Under the pieces are notes generated by a model. The model saw only the letters and a list, made by a program, of their open reading frames with translations. It had not been told where the DNA came from and ran no database searches. The position numbers and the translations under genes were made by a program. Shown here piece after piece: positions 1-9,153 of a DNA stretch of 64,000 bases (positions are counted from its first letter, which is position 1; each line of letters starts with the position of its first letter). The DNA comes from Paenibacillus humicola (GTDB lineage Bacteria; Bacillota; Bacilli; Paenibacillales; Paenibacillaceae): positions 2,444,501 through 2,508,500 of the forward strand of contig NZ_JAQGPL010000001.1 in NCBI RefSeq assembly GCF_028826105.1. The letters are read 5' to 3'.

Positions 1-429
1 CAAAACATGCGGTTCGAGCATAAAATTTCGTTCCATATCGATGTCGATGAGGAGGCGATGGCCTGCATCATCCCGAAAATTACGCTGCAGCCGATCGTCG
101 AGAACGCCATTTATCACGGCATCCTGGAACGGCCGCAGCGAACCGGCTCGATCCGCGTAAGCGGGACCAGACGGGGCCGCGAGCTCATTCTCGCCGTCGA
201 GGACGACGGTGCCGGCATGGACGAGGAACGGCTGTCGAAATTGAACGGGGGGGAAGCGTGCGTCAGCCGGGCATCGGGCAGCGGGTACGGGATCCGGAAC
301 GTGCGGCTTCGCATCGAACAATTTTTCGGCCCGCCGTACGGCCTCGTTTACCGCAGCGAACCGGGCACGGGTACGAGAGCGGAAATCCATATTCCGGCGG
401 TCCTGCCCGGAGAAATGACGGAGAGCTGA
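1..429 (+). CDS. YesM-type sensor histidine kinase, C-terminal fragment
   Basis: The reading frame is open from the first base, so only the last 142 codons are here and the start lies outside the window. The fragment is the ATP-binding (HATPase) end of a two-component sensor kinase. The N-box LQPIVENAIYHG is at about residues 29-40 of the fragment, followed by a DDGAGM G1 box and a GSGYGIRNVRLRI G2 box. LQP-VENAI-HG is typical of the LytS/YesM kinases that control carbohydrate ABC operons in Paenibacillaceae. It lies 111 bases upstream of two permeases and a binding protein, so it probably senses the sugar they import. Its response regulator would be upstream and is not visible. Confidence 0.85.
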   Translation, partial: QNMRFEHKISFHIDVDEEAMACIIPKITLQPIVENAIYHGILERPQRTGSIRVSGTRRGRELILAVEDDGAGMDEERLSKLNGGEACVSRASGSGYGIRNVRLRIEQFFGPPYGLVYRSEPGTGTRAEIHIPAVLPGEMTES

Positions 430-540
430 GATGCCGAAAGATTTTACCCCTATTCGAACAATCGTGCGATTTACCGGCGCCGGCAACGTTGCTACGATTA
501 AGTTAACCGCAAAACATTCGAACGTATGGGAGGGATAGAG

Positions 541-1527
541 GTGGAGCAAGAAGGCTCGCTCAAGCAAGCCCAAACGGGCAAATTGAAAGCGCTCGCATTC
601 TCGAATGCCAGACGCTGGAGCTTCGTCAAATCAATGATCGCGTACCGGACGCTGCTGCTCATGCTGCTGCCGGCGTCTCTTCTCATCTTCGTCTTTGCCT
701 ATATTCCGATGGCCGGCCTCGTGCTGGCGTTCAAGCAGTTCGATTACCGCATGGGCATTTTTCACAGCCCCTGGGCGGGCCTCGACAATTTCTCGTTTTT
801 CTTCTCCTCGGGGCAGGCGTGGCTTGTAACACGCAACACCGTGCTGTACAATCTGGCGTTTATGGCGACGACGACGGTGCTTCAGGTCGGCTTCGCCATC
901 GCGCTCAGCGAAATCGGCGGCAAAACGTTCAAAAAGATCACGCAGTCGGCGATGTTTTTGCCCTACTTCATTTCGTGGGTCGTGGTCGCTTCGATCGTGT
1001 ACAATCTGCTCAATTTCGAACACGGCTTTCTGAACGGCGTCCTGAAAAGCTTCGGCATGGAGCCCATCAATGTCTACAACACGCCCGGCTTGTGGAAATA
1101 CCTGCTCGTCTTCTTCAACGCCTGGAAAATCGTCGGCTACGGCACGGTCATCTACCTGGCGGCGATCGTCGGCATCGACCAGCAAATTTACGAAAGCGCG
1201 GAGATCGACGGCGCGAACGTCTTTCAGAAAACGTTCCACATTACGCTTCCGTCGATTTTCCCGACCGTCATGATCCTGCTGCTGCTGGCTATCGGCCAAA
1301 TTTTCCGCGGCGACTTCGGGCTGTTCTACAACCTGGTCGGCAACAACGGAGCGCTGTTCGACGCCACGGATATCATCGATACGTTCGTGTTCCGGGCGCT
1401 CGTGACCAACGGGGACATCGGCATGGCTTCGGCGGCGGGCTTTTTCCAGTCGGTCATGTGCTTCGCGACCATACTCATCACGAATCTCGTCGTGAAAAGA
1501 GCGAACAAAGATTACGCGCTGTTTTAG
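541..1527 (+). CDS. carbohydrate ABC transporter permease, LplB/YtpP type
   Basis: Integral membrane subunit of a carbohydrate importer, about 328 residues with roughly six hydrophobic segments. The cytoplasmic loop that contacts the ATPase is visible as EIDGANVFQKTFHITLP (EAA motif). The N-terminal hydrophilic stretch followed by FAYIPMAGLVLAFKQF is typical of LplB-type permeases. I chose GTG 541 because GGGAGGG at 528-534 is a good ribosome binding site six bases upstream; ATG 526 overlaps that site. It is followed after a few bases by the partner permease and then the binding protein. No ATPase gene is present in the cluster, so a shared ATPase is likely. Confidence 0.88.
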   Translation: MEQEGSLKQAQTGKLKALAFSNARRWSFVKSMIAYRTLLLMLLPASLLIFVFAYIPMAGLVLAFKQFDYRMGIFHSPWAGLDNFSFFFSSGQAWLVTRNTVLYNLAFMATTTVLQVGFAIALSEIGGKTFKKITQSAMFLPYFISWVVVASIVYNLLNFEHGFLNGVLKSFGMEPINVYNTPGLWKYLLVFFNAWKIVGYGTVIYLAAIVGIDQQIYESAEIDGANVFQKTFHITLPSIFPTVMILLLLAIGQIFRGDFGLFYNLVGNNGALFDATDIIDTFVFRALVTNGDIGMASAAGFFQSVMCFATILITNLVVKRANKDYALF

Positions 1528-1539
1528 GAGGTGAACACG

Positions 1540-2424
1540 TTGAAAACGATGACGAAAGACCAGCTGCTCTTTCATGCGGTAGGCTACGTTCTGGTCGCGA
1601 TTTTTTCGGTGATCTGCATCATTCCGTTCGTCATGGTTATTTCTTCCTCGTTTACGAGCGAGCATTACATTCAGACGAGCGGCTTTACGCTTTTTCCCGC
1701 CGATTTCTCGACCGAGGCTTACCGTTTCGTGTTCCGCAACCCGCTGACGATTTTCCGGGCGTACGGCGTCACGCTGCTGGTTACGGCCGTCGGCACGGCG
1801 CTGGCGGTATTTCTGAATACGATGACCGGCTACGTCCTGCACCGCAGGGATTTCAAATGGCGGAACTACTTCTCCTTCTACTTTTTCTTCACGATGCTGT
1901 TCAACGGCGGACTCGTGCCCTGGTACATTTTGTGCATCAAATACCTGGATATGAAAAATCAGCTGTTCGCGCTGTTCGTGCCGACGCTCATCTCCGTCTG
2001 GAACATCCTGCTCGTGAAGGGCTTCATGATGAGCGTGCCGCACGAAATTACGGAGTCGGCCAAAATGGACGGCGCCGGCGATTTCCGCATCTTCGTCCGG
2101 CTTATCCTCCCGCTGTCCACGCCGGTGGTCGCCACGATCGGGCTGTTCACGTCGCTGTTCTACTGGAACGACTGGTTTGCGAGCCTGATTTTCATCTCCG
2201 ATCCGAAGCTGTATACGCTCCAATATCTGCTCTACAATCTGCTGGCCAGCATCGAATCGCTGCGGATGGTGACGGCGGCCTCCGGCATCGTGGTCGACAC
2301 GTTCCCGACGGAGTCGATCAAGATGGCGCTGACGGTCATCGTGACCGGGCCGATCATTCTGCTCTATCCGTTCGTCCAGAAATATTTTGTAAAAGGGCTC
2401 ACCATCGGCGCCGTCAAAGGGTAA
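1540..2424 (+). CDS. carbohydrate ABC transporter permease, YtcP/LplC type
   Basis: Second membrane subunit of the importer, about 294 residues, MalG-like. The EAA loop is ESAKMDGAGDFRIFVRLILP and the protein ends in KGLTIGAVKG, the usual ending of this subfamily. The start is probably TTG 1540, because AGGAGGTG at 1526-1533 sits about six bases upstream; GTG 1531 lies within that site and ATG 1549 is further away. The ribosome binding site overlaps the stop of the preceding permease, so the two are translationally close. Function as a heterodimer partner of the preceding gene follows from the family. Confidence 0.87.
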   Translation: MKTMTKDQLLFHAVGYVLVAIFSVICIIPFVMVISSSFTSEHYIQTSGFTLFPADFSTEAYRFVFRNPLTIFRAYGVTLLVTAVGTALAVFLNTMTGYVLHRRDFKWRNYFSFYFFFTMLFNGGLVPWYILCIKYLDMKNQLFALFVPTLISVWNILLVKGFMMSVPHEITESAKMDGAGDFRIFVRLILPLSTPVVATIGLFTSLFYWNDWFASLIFISDPKLYTLQYLLYNLLASIESLRMVTAASGIVVDTFPTESIKMALTVIVTGPIILLYPFVQKYFVKGLTIGAVKG

Positions 2425-2478
2425 CCCCGGCTTCCCCCGGTTCGTATACCGCACATGAACAATGAGGAGGGTGTCAAC

Positions 2479-4095
2479 ATGAAAGGGTTTACAAAAACGC
2501 GCAAGGCCGGTCTCGTTTTCGTCGTCATGACGCTGTTGGTTGCGGTGCTTGCCGCCTGCTCGGGCGGCGGCCAGGATGCGGCGAATTCGCCTCCTGCAGG
2601 CAGCGGCGGCGAAAATGGCGGCGGCAATACGGCAGCCGGCAAAACGGTAAACGGCGTCGACCTGTCTAAGCACGTCAACTTGAAGATGTACCTGCTCGGC
2701 GACAAGCCGGCGGACGGCGATGCCGTGCTGGCGGAGCTGAACAAGCTGATCGGACGGGATTTGAACGCGACGCTGTCGATCGAATATTTGCCTTGGAGCG
2801 ATTGGCAGCAGAAGTACCCGCTCATCCTGGCCTCCGGCGAGAACGTGGATCTGATCTACACGTCGGACTGGGCGCTCTACCAGCAGGAAGCCGCCAAAGG
2901 CGCGTTCGTCGAAGTAACGGACGATATTTTGAAGAAGTATATGCCGCTCACGGCCGAGAAGCAGAATAAAATTTCGCTCGACCAGGGCCGGCTGAACGGC
3001 AAGCTCTACTTCGTGCCGCGCAGCGACGCGACGTACACCGGCGAATCGGCCGTGCTGATCCGGGGCGATCTGCGGGAGAAATACGGCCTGCCTCCGTTGA
3101 AGTCGACGGATGACCTGGAAAATTATTACAAGTCTGTCGCCGCGAACGAGAAAAGCATTTTCCCGCTCGCCAATTCGCTCGACAACAGCGCGAAAAGCAT
3201 TACGTTCAGCCAGCCCCGCAACAACGTCACGGTCTATACAACGATGATCGGCGTCGGCGAATTCTCGTATTTGTACGATAAGAATAAACCGTTCTCGGTC
3301 GATCAGGTCAGCTACAATTTCTTCCAGCCGGACTACCCGGCCTGGGCGAAGAAGATGAAACAATGGGCGGATGCCGGTTACTGGTCCAAAAACGCGCTCG
3401 TCAACAAGACGGAGACGCGCGACGCGTTCGAGAACGGCACGTCGGCGTCCATGGTGTGGAACATCGGAACCGTCGGCGCATCCGCGGACAAGGTGCTGAA
3501 GGAGCATCCCGAATGGAAGCCGGAAATTTACGACGTAACGCCGAATTCGATCAAGCAGCTGGGCCTGTACACGAACGACGGCATGGCGGTCGCGTATACG
3601 TCCCAGAACGTCGAGCGCAGCTTCATGCTGCTGGACAAATTGAAGTTCGACAAGGATTACAACCAGCTCTTCATCTACGGCGTCAAGGGCAAGCACTGGA
3701 TTCCGGAAGGGGACGACAAATACAAGCCGGGCCCCGATTACGACAAATATAAAGGCGGACAGAACGGCACCTGGGGCGTCAACAACCAGGAAGACTCGCT
3801 GACGCTCGTCGGCGAGAACAAGGCCGTTGCCCAGCTGCAGAAGGAATGGGAGCCGAAAACGGTACATCCGATTACGGAGGGCTTCAAGTTCGATCCGACA
3901 AAGGTCAAGTCCGAGCTCGCCACCTTCACGTCGCTGGAAGCGAAATACGGTCCGCTGCTCGACCTCGGCCTTGCCGGCGACGTCGATAAAACGCTGGCCG
4001 AATTCAAGGATCAGGCGATGAAAGCGGGCTTTGAGAAAATCGACAAGGAACTGAAGACGCAGCTGGAAGCCTATATCAAAACAAAACAACAATAA
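2479..4095 (+). CDS. extracellular carbohydrate-binding lipoprotein of ABC importer
   Basis: Solute-binding protein of about 538 residues that captures the sugar outside the cell. A lipoprotein signal peptide is visible: KTRK, a hydrophobic core and LAAC with the lipidated cysteine at residue 27. A Gly/Ser/Asn-rich spacer follows, then the mature domain. Length and ending match the large binding proteins paired with LplB/YtcP permeases. ATG 2479 is chosen because GAGGAGGG (2464-2471) is eight bases upstream; ATG 2455 has no site. The ligand cannot be read from sequence. It is followed ten bases later by a dioxygenase-like gene, which may share the operon. Confidence 0.88.
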   Translation: MKGFTKTRKAGLVFVVMTLLVAVLAACSGGGQDAANSPPAGSGGENGGGNTAAGKTVNGVDLSKHVNLKMYLLGDKPADGDAVLAELNKLIGRDLNATLSIEYLPWSDWQQKYPLILASGENVDLIYTSDWALYQQEAAKGAFVEVTDDILKKYMPLTAEKQNKISLDQGRLNGKLYFVPRSDATYTGESAVLIRGDLREKYGLPPLKSTDDLENYYKSVAANEKSIFPLANSLDNSAKSITFSQPRNNVTVYTTMIGVGEFSYLYDKNKPFSVDQVSYNFFQPDYPAWAKKMKQWADAGYWSKNALVNKTETRDAFENGTSASMVWNIGTVGASADKVLKEHPEWKPEIYDVTPNSIKQLGLYTNDGMAVAYTSQNVERSFMLLDKLKFDKDYNQLFIYGVKGKHWIPEGDDKYKPGPDYDKYKGGQNGTWGVNNQEDSLTLVGENKAVAQLQKEWEPKTVHPITEGFKFDPTKVKSELATFTSLEAKYGPLLDLGLAGDVDKTLAEFKDQAMKAGFEKIDKELKTQLEAYIKTKQQ

Positions 4096-4105
4096 AAAGG
4101 AGCGT

Positions 4106-4981
4106 GTGCAAGCCGTGATTTCGAAGGAACTGATGCTGTCGAAGGAACAGGTGGAGCAGTGGTACGAGGAAGGGTACTGCATCGTCCGGGAGGTGATCCC
4201 GCAGGAGGAGCTGCCGAAATACCGCGAGGCGTTCGAGCGGATGGTGACGAAGGTCCGCGCCAATCCGAGCCGGGAGCGCTACAATACGCGCCTCGTCAAA
4301 GCGATCGACAAGCAAAACCCGGACGCGATCAGCGAGCTCGAAAGCTGGGGCTGCGATTTCCTGCTGCACCCCGACCTGTACGAGCCGGCGTTTACGGACT
4401 ACCTGAACAACGAAAAGCTGCTGTCGGCGCTGTCGAGCATTCTCGGCGACGACCTGCGCGTATCGGGGCTCAAGGCGCTCTGGTCTCCCGAAGGCGTCGA
4501 CTACGATCTGTTCTGGCACCGCGACGGGCTGAAGGAAATTTATTCCGAGGATGGATCCCAGCGGCATGTCCAGTTCAACACGGCCCTGTACCGCGACGAC
4601 AGCTTCCGGCTTGTGCCGGGCTCGCACCGCAGGCCGCTGACGGAGACCGAGCTGGCGCAGGTACGCAAGGGCGTCGCCGATTTGCCGGGGCAGAAAATTT
4701 GCGTGCTGGAGCCGGGCGACGCGCTGTTCATGCATTCGATGGTGCTGCACCGCGGCAAAGCGCCGCGCACCGATATGCGCCGGACCTTCCACTATATCCT
4801 GGCGCAGACGAGTCTCCCCGTCGGGACGAAGCTGCTGAACCAGTACAAGGGCTGGTACGAGGAGCAGCGGCTGGGCGAGAAGCTGGCGCCGGCGGCCAAG
4901 AAGCTGTTCGACAACTTTTTTCAATGGGAGGGCAGAACGGAGAACGACGACTGGTATCCGAACCTGCCGTATAAAGAATAA
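4106..4981 (+). CDS. phytanoyl-CoA dioxygenase (PhyH) family Fe(II)/2-oxoglutarate enzyme
   Basis: About 291 residues. The metal-binding HxD...H triad is visible as FWHRD (His138, Asp140) and VLHRG (His215), with candidate 2-oxoglutarate-binding arginines at 225-226 just before TFHYILAQ. PhyH enzymes hydroxylate small molecules in the cytoplasm; bacterial members act on many substrates and this one cannot be assigned. The gene starts only ten bases after the binding protein, so it looks co-transcribed with a sugar importer, an uncommon partner. The start is uncertain: GTG 4106 is three bases from AAAAGGAG (4095-4102) and GTG 4115 is twelve bases away. A strong terminator follows the stop. Confidence 0.8.
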   Translation: MQAVISKELMLSKEQVEQWYEEGYCIVREVIPQEELPKYREAFERMVTKVRANPSRERYNTRLVKAIDKQNPDAISELESWGCDFLLHPDLYEPAFTDYLNNEKLLSALSSILGDDLRVSGLKALWSPEGVDYDLFWHRDGLKEIYSEDGSQRHVQFNTALYRDDSFRLVPGSHRRPLTETELAQVRKGVADLPGQKICVLEPGDALFMHSMVLHRGKAPRTDMRRTFHYILAQTSLPVGTKLLNQYKGWYEEQRLGEKLAPAAKKLFDNFFQWEGRTENDDWYPNLPYKE

Positions 4982-5023
4982 GCCGGAAACGGCCATTTGA
5001 AGGTTTTCCGACTTTCATACAAG

Positions 5024-5070
5024 AGCGGCTTGGCGGGAAGCGATTTCCCTGCCAAGCCGCTTTATTTTTA
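5024..5070 (+). terminator. rho-independent terminator of the first ABC operon
   Basis: AGCGGCTTGGC pairs with GCCAAGCCGCT, and an inner GGAA/TTCC pair extends the stem. A T-rich run, TTTATTTTTA, follows. It ends the operon running from the kinase/permease genes through the dioxygenase-like gene. Confidence 0.85.
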
Positions 5071-5233
5071 TCGTCTTAAGGATCCTGCTTCAAAGCGAGG
5101 CAGCCGGGATACGGATGTTTTTGGCGCAGCCTTTTATAGAACGGGGAACCGTTACGAAAGCCGTTTTCGCAATGATTAGCACCTCCGAAAGTTGGGAACG
5201 ATGGATAACAAATCCGGGCCAGGAGGTACATCC

Positions 5234-6787
5234 ATGAACGTTTTCGACAGCGTGGTTCGATTTCTTTCGTCGGACAGCCGGCAGCCGGATAACAAGCCTC
5301 CGGTAAAGCAGGAACCGGTTCCGCTCTCTTCTTTTGATGAAAATATACGGATGCTGCGCTCCGTTTACACGAATTGCCCTGACGTCGTGTTTCGCGACTT
5401 CCTTGTCGGCAGCGGCCAAAACGCGATGCTGATTTATATCCAGAACTTAGCGGGCGTCGAGCTGATCGATGAATTTGTGCTTATCCCCTTGATGAATGAA
5501 TCCGGACCGATCGCCCCGAACGAGCTGGTCAAGAAATTGCCGGTTGCCAGCATAAAGACAGTCGCGACCGTCGGCGAATGCGTGGAGGAGCTTTCGAGAG
5601 GCAATCCGCTGCTTTTTCTTGAATCCATTCCCGTTTGCTTCGTTGTGCCTTTAGCCAGAGCGGAGAGCAGGGCAATCGACGAACCGACGGCCGAAGGTAT
5701 CGTGCGCGGGCCTCGGGAAGGATTTGTCGAACAGATCGGACTCAACATATCGCTGCTTCGCCGAAAAATTAAAAGCCCCGAGCTGAAAATGGCGATGCTG
5801 ACGATCGGACGTCTCACTCGGACCCAGGTGGCCGTCGCTTATATGCAGGGAATCGCGGATGAAAAACTGGTCGAGGAAGTGATGAACCGGCTCCGGCGGA
5901 TCGATATCGACGGCGTCCTGGAGAGCAGCTATATCGAGGAAATGATCGACGACAATACATGGTCGATTTTCCCGCAGGTGCTGAATACGGAACGGCCGGA
6001 TACCGCTGCGTCGGGCCTTCTGGAAGGGCGCGTCGTGATTTTGACGGACGGCACGCCGTTTGCGCTGATTGTGCCGATTACGCTGTTTTCGCTGTTACAA
6101 TCGGCTGAAGATTATTATCAGCGCTTTTATATCAGCACGTTTACCCGCTGGCTTCGTTACCTGTTCGGCATGCTGGCGCTGCTGCTTCCTTCGTTTTACG
6201 TCGGCATACTGACCTTTCATCAAGAGATGATTCCAACGACGCTCCTGATCCGCATTGCCAGGTCACGGGAGGAGGTTCCGTTCCCGGCGCTGGTCGAGGC
6301 GCTCCTGCTGGAAGTGACGTTCGAAGCGCTTCGCGAAGCGGGCATCCGGCTTCCGAAACAGATCGGCGCCGCCGTCAGTATCGTCGGCGCGCTCGTAATC
6401 GGTCAGGCGGCGGTTTCCGCGGGGCTTGTATCCGCTCCGATGGTTATGGTCGTGGCGATTACGGGCATCGCTTCGTTCATGATGCCCCGCTACTCCGTCG
6501 CCAACGCCATCCGGCTGCTGCGGTTTCCGATCATCATGCTCGCCGGCACGCTCGGGCTGCTGGGGATCATTCTTTCGATTATCGCCATCGTCATCCATCT
6601 GTGCTCGCTTCGTTCGTTCGGAGCGCCTTATTTAGGCCCGCTGGCGCCGCTTGTCCGGCAGGACTTGAAGGATACGCTCGTCCGAACGCCTTGGTGGTCG
6701 ATGAACAAGCGGCCGATGCAATCGGGAAAGGCGAATCTGTACCGGCAGCCGGCCCGGCGGAAACCCGGCTCTGCCGGCGGCGATTAG
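5234..6787 (+). CDS. spore germinant receptor subunit A (GerA family)
   Basis: About 517 residues. The N-terminal soluble half contains DVVFRDFLVG and EGIVRGPREGFVE, and the C-terminal half has about five membrane segments with the GerA signature around FHQEMIPTTLLIRIARSREE and EVTFEALREAGIRLP. Subunit A of the nutrient germinant receptor sits in the spore inner membrane and, with B and C, triggers germination when an amino acid or sugar binds. ATG 5234 has AGGAGG seven bases upstream (5221-5226); the in-frame ATGs at 5192 and 5201 lack a site. It heads a four-gene operon. No forespore promoter (sigma-G type) was identified with confidence upstream. Confidence 0.93.
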   Translation: MNVFDSVVRFLSSDSRQPDNKPPVKQEPVPLSSFDENIRMLRSVYTNCPDVVFRDFLVGSGQNAMLIYIQNLAGVELIDEFVLIPLMNESGPIAPNELVKKLPVASIKTVATVGECVEELSRGNPLLFLESIPVCFVVPLARAESRAIDEPTAEGIVRGPREGFVEQIGLNISLLRRKIKSPELKMAMLTIGRLTRTQVAVAYMQGIADEKLVEEVMNRLRRIDIDGVLESSYIEEMIDDNTWSIFPQVLNTERPDTAASGLLEGRVVILTDGTPFALIVPITLFSLLQSAEDYYQRFYISTFTRWLRYLFGMLALLLPSFYVGILTFHQEMIPTTLLIRIARSREEVPFPALVEALLLEVTFEALREAGIRLPKQIGAAVSIVGALVIGQAAVSAGLVSAPMVMVVAITGIASFMMPRYSVANAIRLLRFPIIMLAGTLGLLGIILSIIAIVIHLCSLRSFGAPYLGPLAPLVRQDLKDTLVRTPWWSMNKRPMQSGKANLYRQPARRKPGSAGGD

Positions 6788-6838
6788 ACTCAAGAGCGAT
6801 GGCGCATGGACGAAAATCGCTGGGCAAGGAGGATGCGA

Positions 6839-7945
6839 ATGCTCGAGAAAGGCAAAATATCCGCGGCTCAGATGGGCATTATGATGTACCCGGTCGTCGT
6901 GTCCAATGCGGATCTGATGGTTCCGGCCATGACGGCGAAAGAAGCGGCCAGGGATTTGTGGATGGCGCCGATCATCGCTTCCCTCAGCGGATTTATCCTC
7001 GTCTATATCATCTTTCAGTTGAGCAAGCTGTACCCGAAGCAGACGATCGTCGAATACGCGGTTCTGATCACAGGCAAAATACCGGGCAAAATCATCGGCC
7101 TGCTTTTTCTGTTTTATTTTGCGTACAACGGCGGGAATATCCTGAAACAATACGGGGAATTCCTGGTCAGCATCTTCCTGAACCGGACGCCCGAGGTGGT
7201 CATCATAGGCACGATGGTTCTGCTGTGCGGCTTCGCCGTCCGAGGAGGTGTTGAGGTTATAGGGAGGACGGCGCAAATCTTCGTTCCCTGCGTGGTCATT
7301 CTGTGGATCACGATCATCGTGCTGCTTGTGCCCGACTTTAAGGTAAACAATATGTTTCCTATGCTTGAAAGAGGGATTGTGCCGCCGCTTCGCGGGGCCA
7401 TCCTGGTGCAGCCGTGGTTTACGCATTTCGGTCTTCTGGCGATGCTGCTGCCCTATGTTGCCGACCGCGAAAACGGATTGAAAGCGGGTACGCGCTGGCT
7501 CGCCGCCATTATGGTGACGCTGACGGTGCTCGATCTGACCGCTCTGTTCATCTTCGGCGCCATTACCGCCACGCTGTCGTTTCCAATGATGGAAGCGACC
7601 CGGTATATCTCAATCGCCGACTTTCTCGAGCATTTGGAAGCGTTCGTCATGACCATCTGGGTTGCGGGCACGTTCGTTAAAATTTCGCTGTTCTATTATG
7701 TGCTGACAATCGGCTCCGCGCAGTGGCTCCATCTGTCCGATTACCGCCCGGTCGTATGGCCGCTCGGATTTCTGCTTGTCGTGTTCGGGATGTGGGCGCC
7801 GGGCGTATCGGAGCTGGCGGCCTGGTGGACGTCGACAGCACCCTTTTTTGCCAATACGATTCATTTTGTGATTCCGCTTCTGCTTCTGCTGCTCGGGCTG
7901 CTGCGCAGGAAGCTTGCCGCAAACCGGAGGGATACCGCCCGATGA
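6839..7945 (+). CDS. spore germinant receptor subunit B (GerAB/endospore permease family)
   Basis: About 368 residues with around ten hydrophobic segments, the amino-acid-permease-like subunit that in this family binds the germinant. The family opening is visible as KGKISAAQMGIMMYP, followed by MTAKEAARDLWMAPI. ATG 6839 is preferred because AAGGAGG (6826-6832) is six bases upstream; ATG 6833 touches that site. It lies 51 bases after subunit A, and its TGA overlaps the ATG of subunit C by four bases (ATGA), so B and C are translationally coupled. Confidence 0.93.
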   Translation: MLEKGKISAAQMGIMMYPVVVSNADLMVPAMTAKEAARDLWMAPIIASLSGFILVYIIFQLSKLYPKQTIVEYAVLITGKIPGKIIGLLFLFYFAYNGGNILKQYGEFLVSIFLNRTPEVVIIGTMVLLCGFAVRGGVEVIGRTAQIFVPCVVILWITIIVLLVPDFKVNNMFPMLERGIVPPLRGAILVQPWFTHFGLLAMLLPYVADRENGLKAGTRWLAAIMVTLTVLDLTALFIFGAITATLSFPMMEATRYISIADFLEHLEAFVMTIWVAGTFVKISLFYYVLTIGSAQWLHLSDYRPVVWPLGFLLVVFGMWAPGVSELAAWWTSTAPFFANTIHFVIPLLLLLLGLLRRKLAANRRDTAR

Positions 7946-9153
7946 GCACAACTGTCGAAGCCCGCATTCTGCGGCTTCTCCGTTTGCTGATTCCGGCCGC
8001 TGCGCTCCTCGCATTGACCGGCTGCTGGAACCGCAAGGAAATTAACGATATTGCAATCATTACGGCTGCGGGCATCGATAAAAAAGCGAATCAGATCGAG
8101 CTGTCCATTCAGGTCATGATAACAAAAGGCGGGGACAGCGGCCAGCAGGAGCTCGGCTCGGACGGCAGCACCGGAGGGATGCGCTCGCTTGTGCGTTCGG
8201 CGACCGGTGTGACCGTCCCGGACGCCATGGCGAGGCTCCAGGAGCAATTTCCGCGCAGGCTGTTCTGGAGTCACTCCGACGCGTTTATTTTCAGCCAAAG
8301 CTTCGCGAAGGAAGGCTTGCGCGAGCAGATCGATTTTTTCGGCCGGCATCCGCAAATGCGAATGCGGTCTTATGTATTTGTCAGCAAAGGGTCCGCCAGG
8401 CATGCGCTGGAGATGCTTCCGCCGCTGGAGCGAACGTCAGGAGAGGCGCTGCGGGAGCTGGCCAATCTCGGGACGCTGCTGAACGTGACGACAAAGGAGC
8501 TGCTGCAGATGCTCGTCGGCGATGCGGGGACCGCCGCCGTTCCGATTATCGAGCAGCTGCCGCGGCTGCACCGCGCCGATCGCATGAATACGATGCCCTA
8601 CATCACGGGCACGGCGGTCTTTAAAGACGGCAGGATGATCGGTACGCTCAACGATAAGCTGACCCGCGGTCTGCTATGGCTGAAAAACGAAATTCGCACG
8701 ATGGTCATTACCGTCAAGCCCAAAGGGGAAGATGGTCTCATGTCGTTCGAGGTGCTGCGGGCCAAATCGGAGCTGGTGCCGGAAATCCGCGACGGCATCT
8801 GGAGCATCAAGCTGAACATTAAAGGCGACGACGACCTGATCCAGAACACGACGCCGCTCAACATGTCGAATCCCAAATTCGTCAAGATGATGGAGAAGCA
8901 GCTGAACGAGGAATTGAAACGGCGCATCGAAGCGACGCTTGATGTGCTGCAGCATCATTACAAAGCCGATATTATGGGCTTCGCCGATGCGTTCCACCGT
9001 AAGTATCCGCGCGAATGGAAGCGGAGCAAGGCGCGTTGGAACGAAATTTTTCCAGAGGTCAAGGTGGAAATCGACGCCGATTTAAAAATCAAGCGGCCGG
9101 GCATTTCAACCGTTCCGCAGGGACTGCCGAAAGAGCAGGTGAAGATGAAGTGA
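7942..9153 (+). CDS. spore germinant receptor subunit C, lipoprotein (GerAC family)
   Basis: About 403 residues. The signal peptide ends in the lipobox LTGC, lipidated at Cys28, and is followed by WNRKEINDIAII, the hallmark start of GerC proteins. The C-terminal region includes DVLQHHYKADIMGFADAFHRKYPREWK, typical of the family. The protein is a lipid-anchored component of the receptor in the spore inner membrane. The frame is open much further upstream, but ATG 7942 fits the signal peptide and the four-base overlap with subunit B. Its own stop overlaps the start of the next small gene by four bases (GTGA). Confidence 0.93.
   Translation: MSTTVEARILRLLRLLIPAAALLALTGCWNRKEINDIAIITAAGIDKKANQIELSIQVMITKGGDSGQQELGSDGSTGGMRSLVRSATGVTVPDAMARLQEQFPRRLFWSHSDAFIFSQSFAKEGLREQIDFFGRHPQMRMRSYVFVSKGSARHALEMLPPLERTSGEALRELANLGTLLNVTTKELLQMLVGDAGTAAVPIIEQLPRLHRADRMNTMPYITGTAVFKDGRMIGTLNDKLTRGLLWLKNEIRTMVITVKPKGEDGLMSFEVLRAKSELVPEIRDGIWSIKLNIKGDDDLIQNTTPLNMSNPKFVKMMEKQLNEELKRRIEATLDVLQHHYKADIMGFADAFHRKYPREWKRSKARWNEIFPEVKVEIDADLKIKRPGISTVPQGLPKEQVKMK

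Noticed and set aside
631-4263. Minus-strand open frame of 1210 codons across the first ABC operon
   Set aside because: It is antisense to four well-supported genes, is rich in Arg/His/Gln as expected of a shadow frame in GC-rich DNA, and has no ribosome binding site or family motif.
4997-5179. 60-codon plus-strand frame after the dioxygenase-like gene
   Set aside because: It spans the rho-independent terminator at 5024-5070 and has no ribosome binding site or recognisable sequence.
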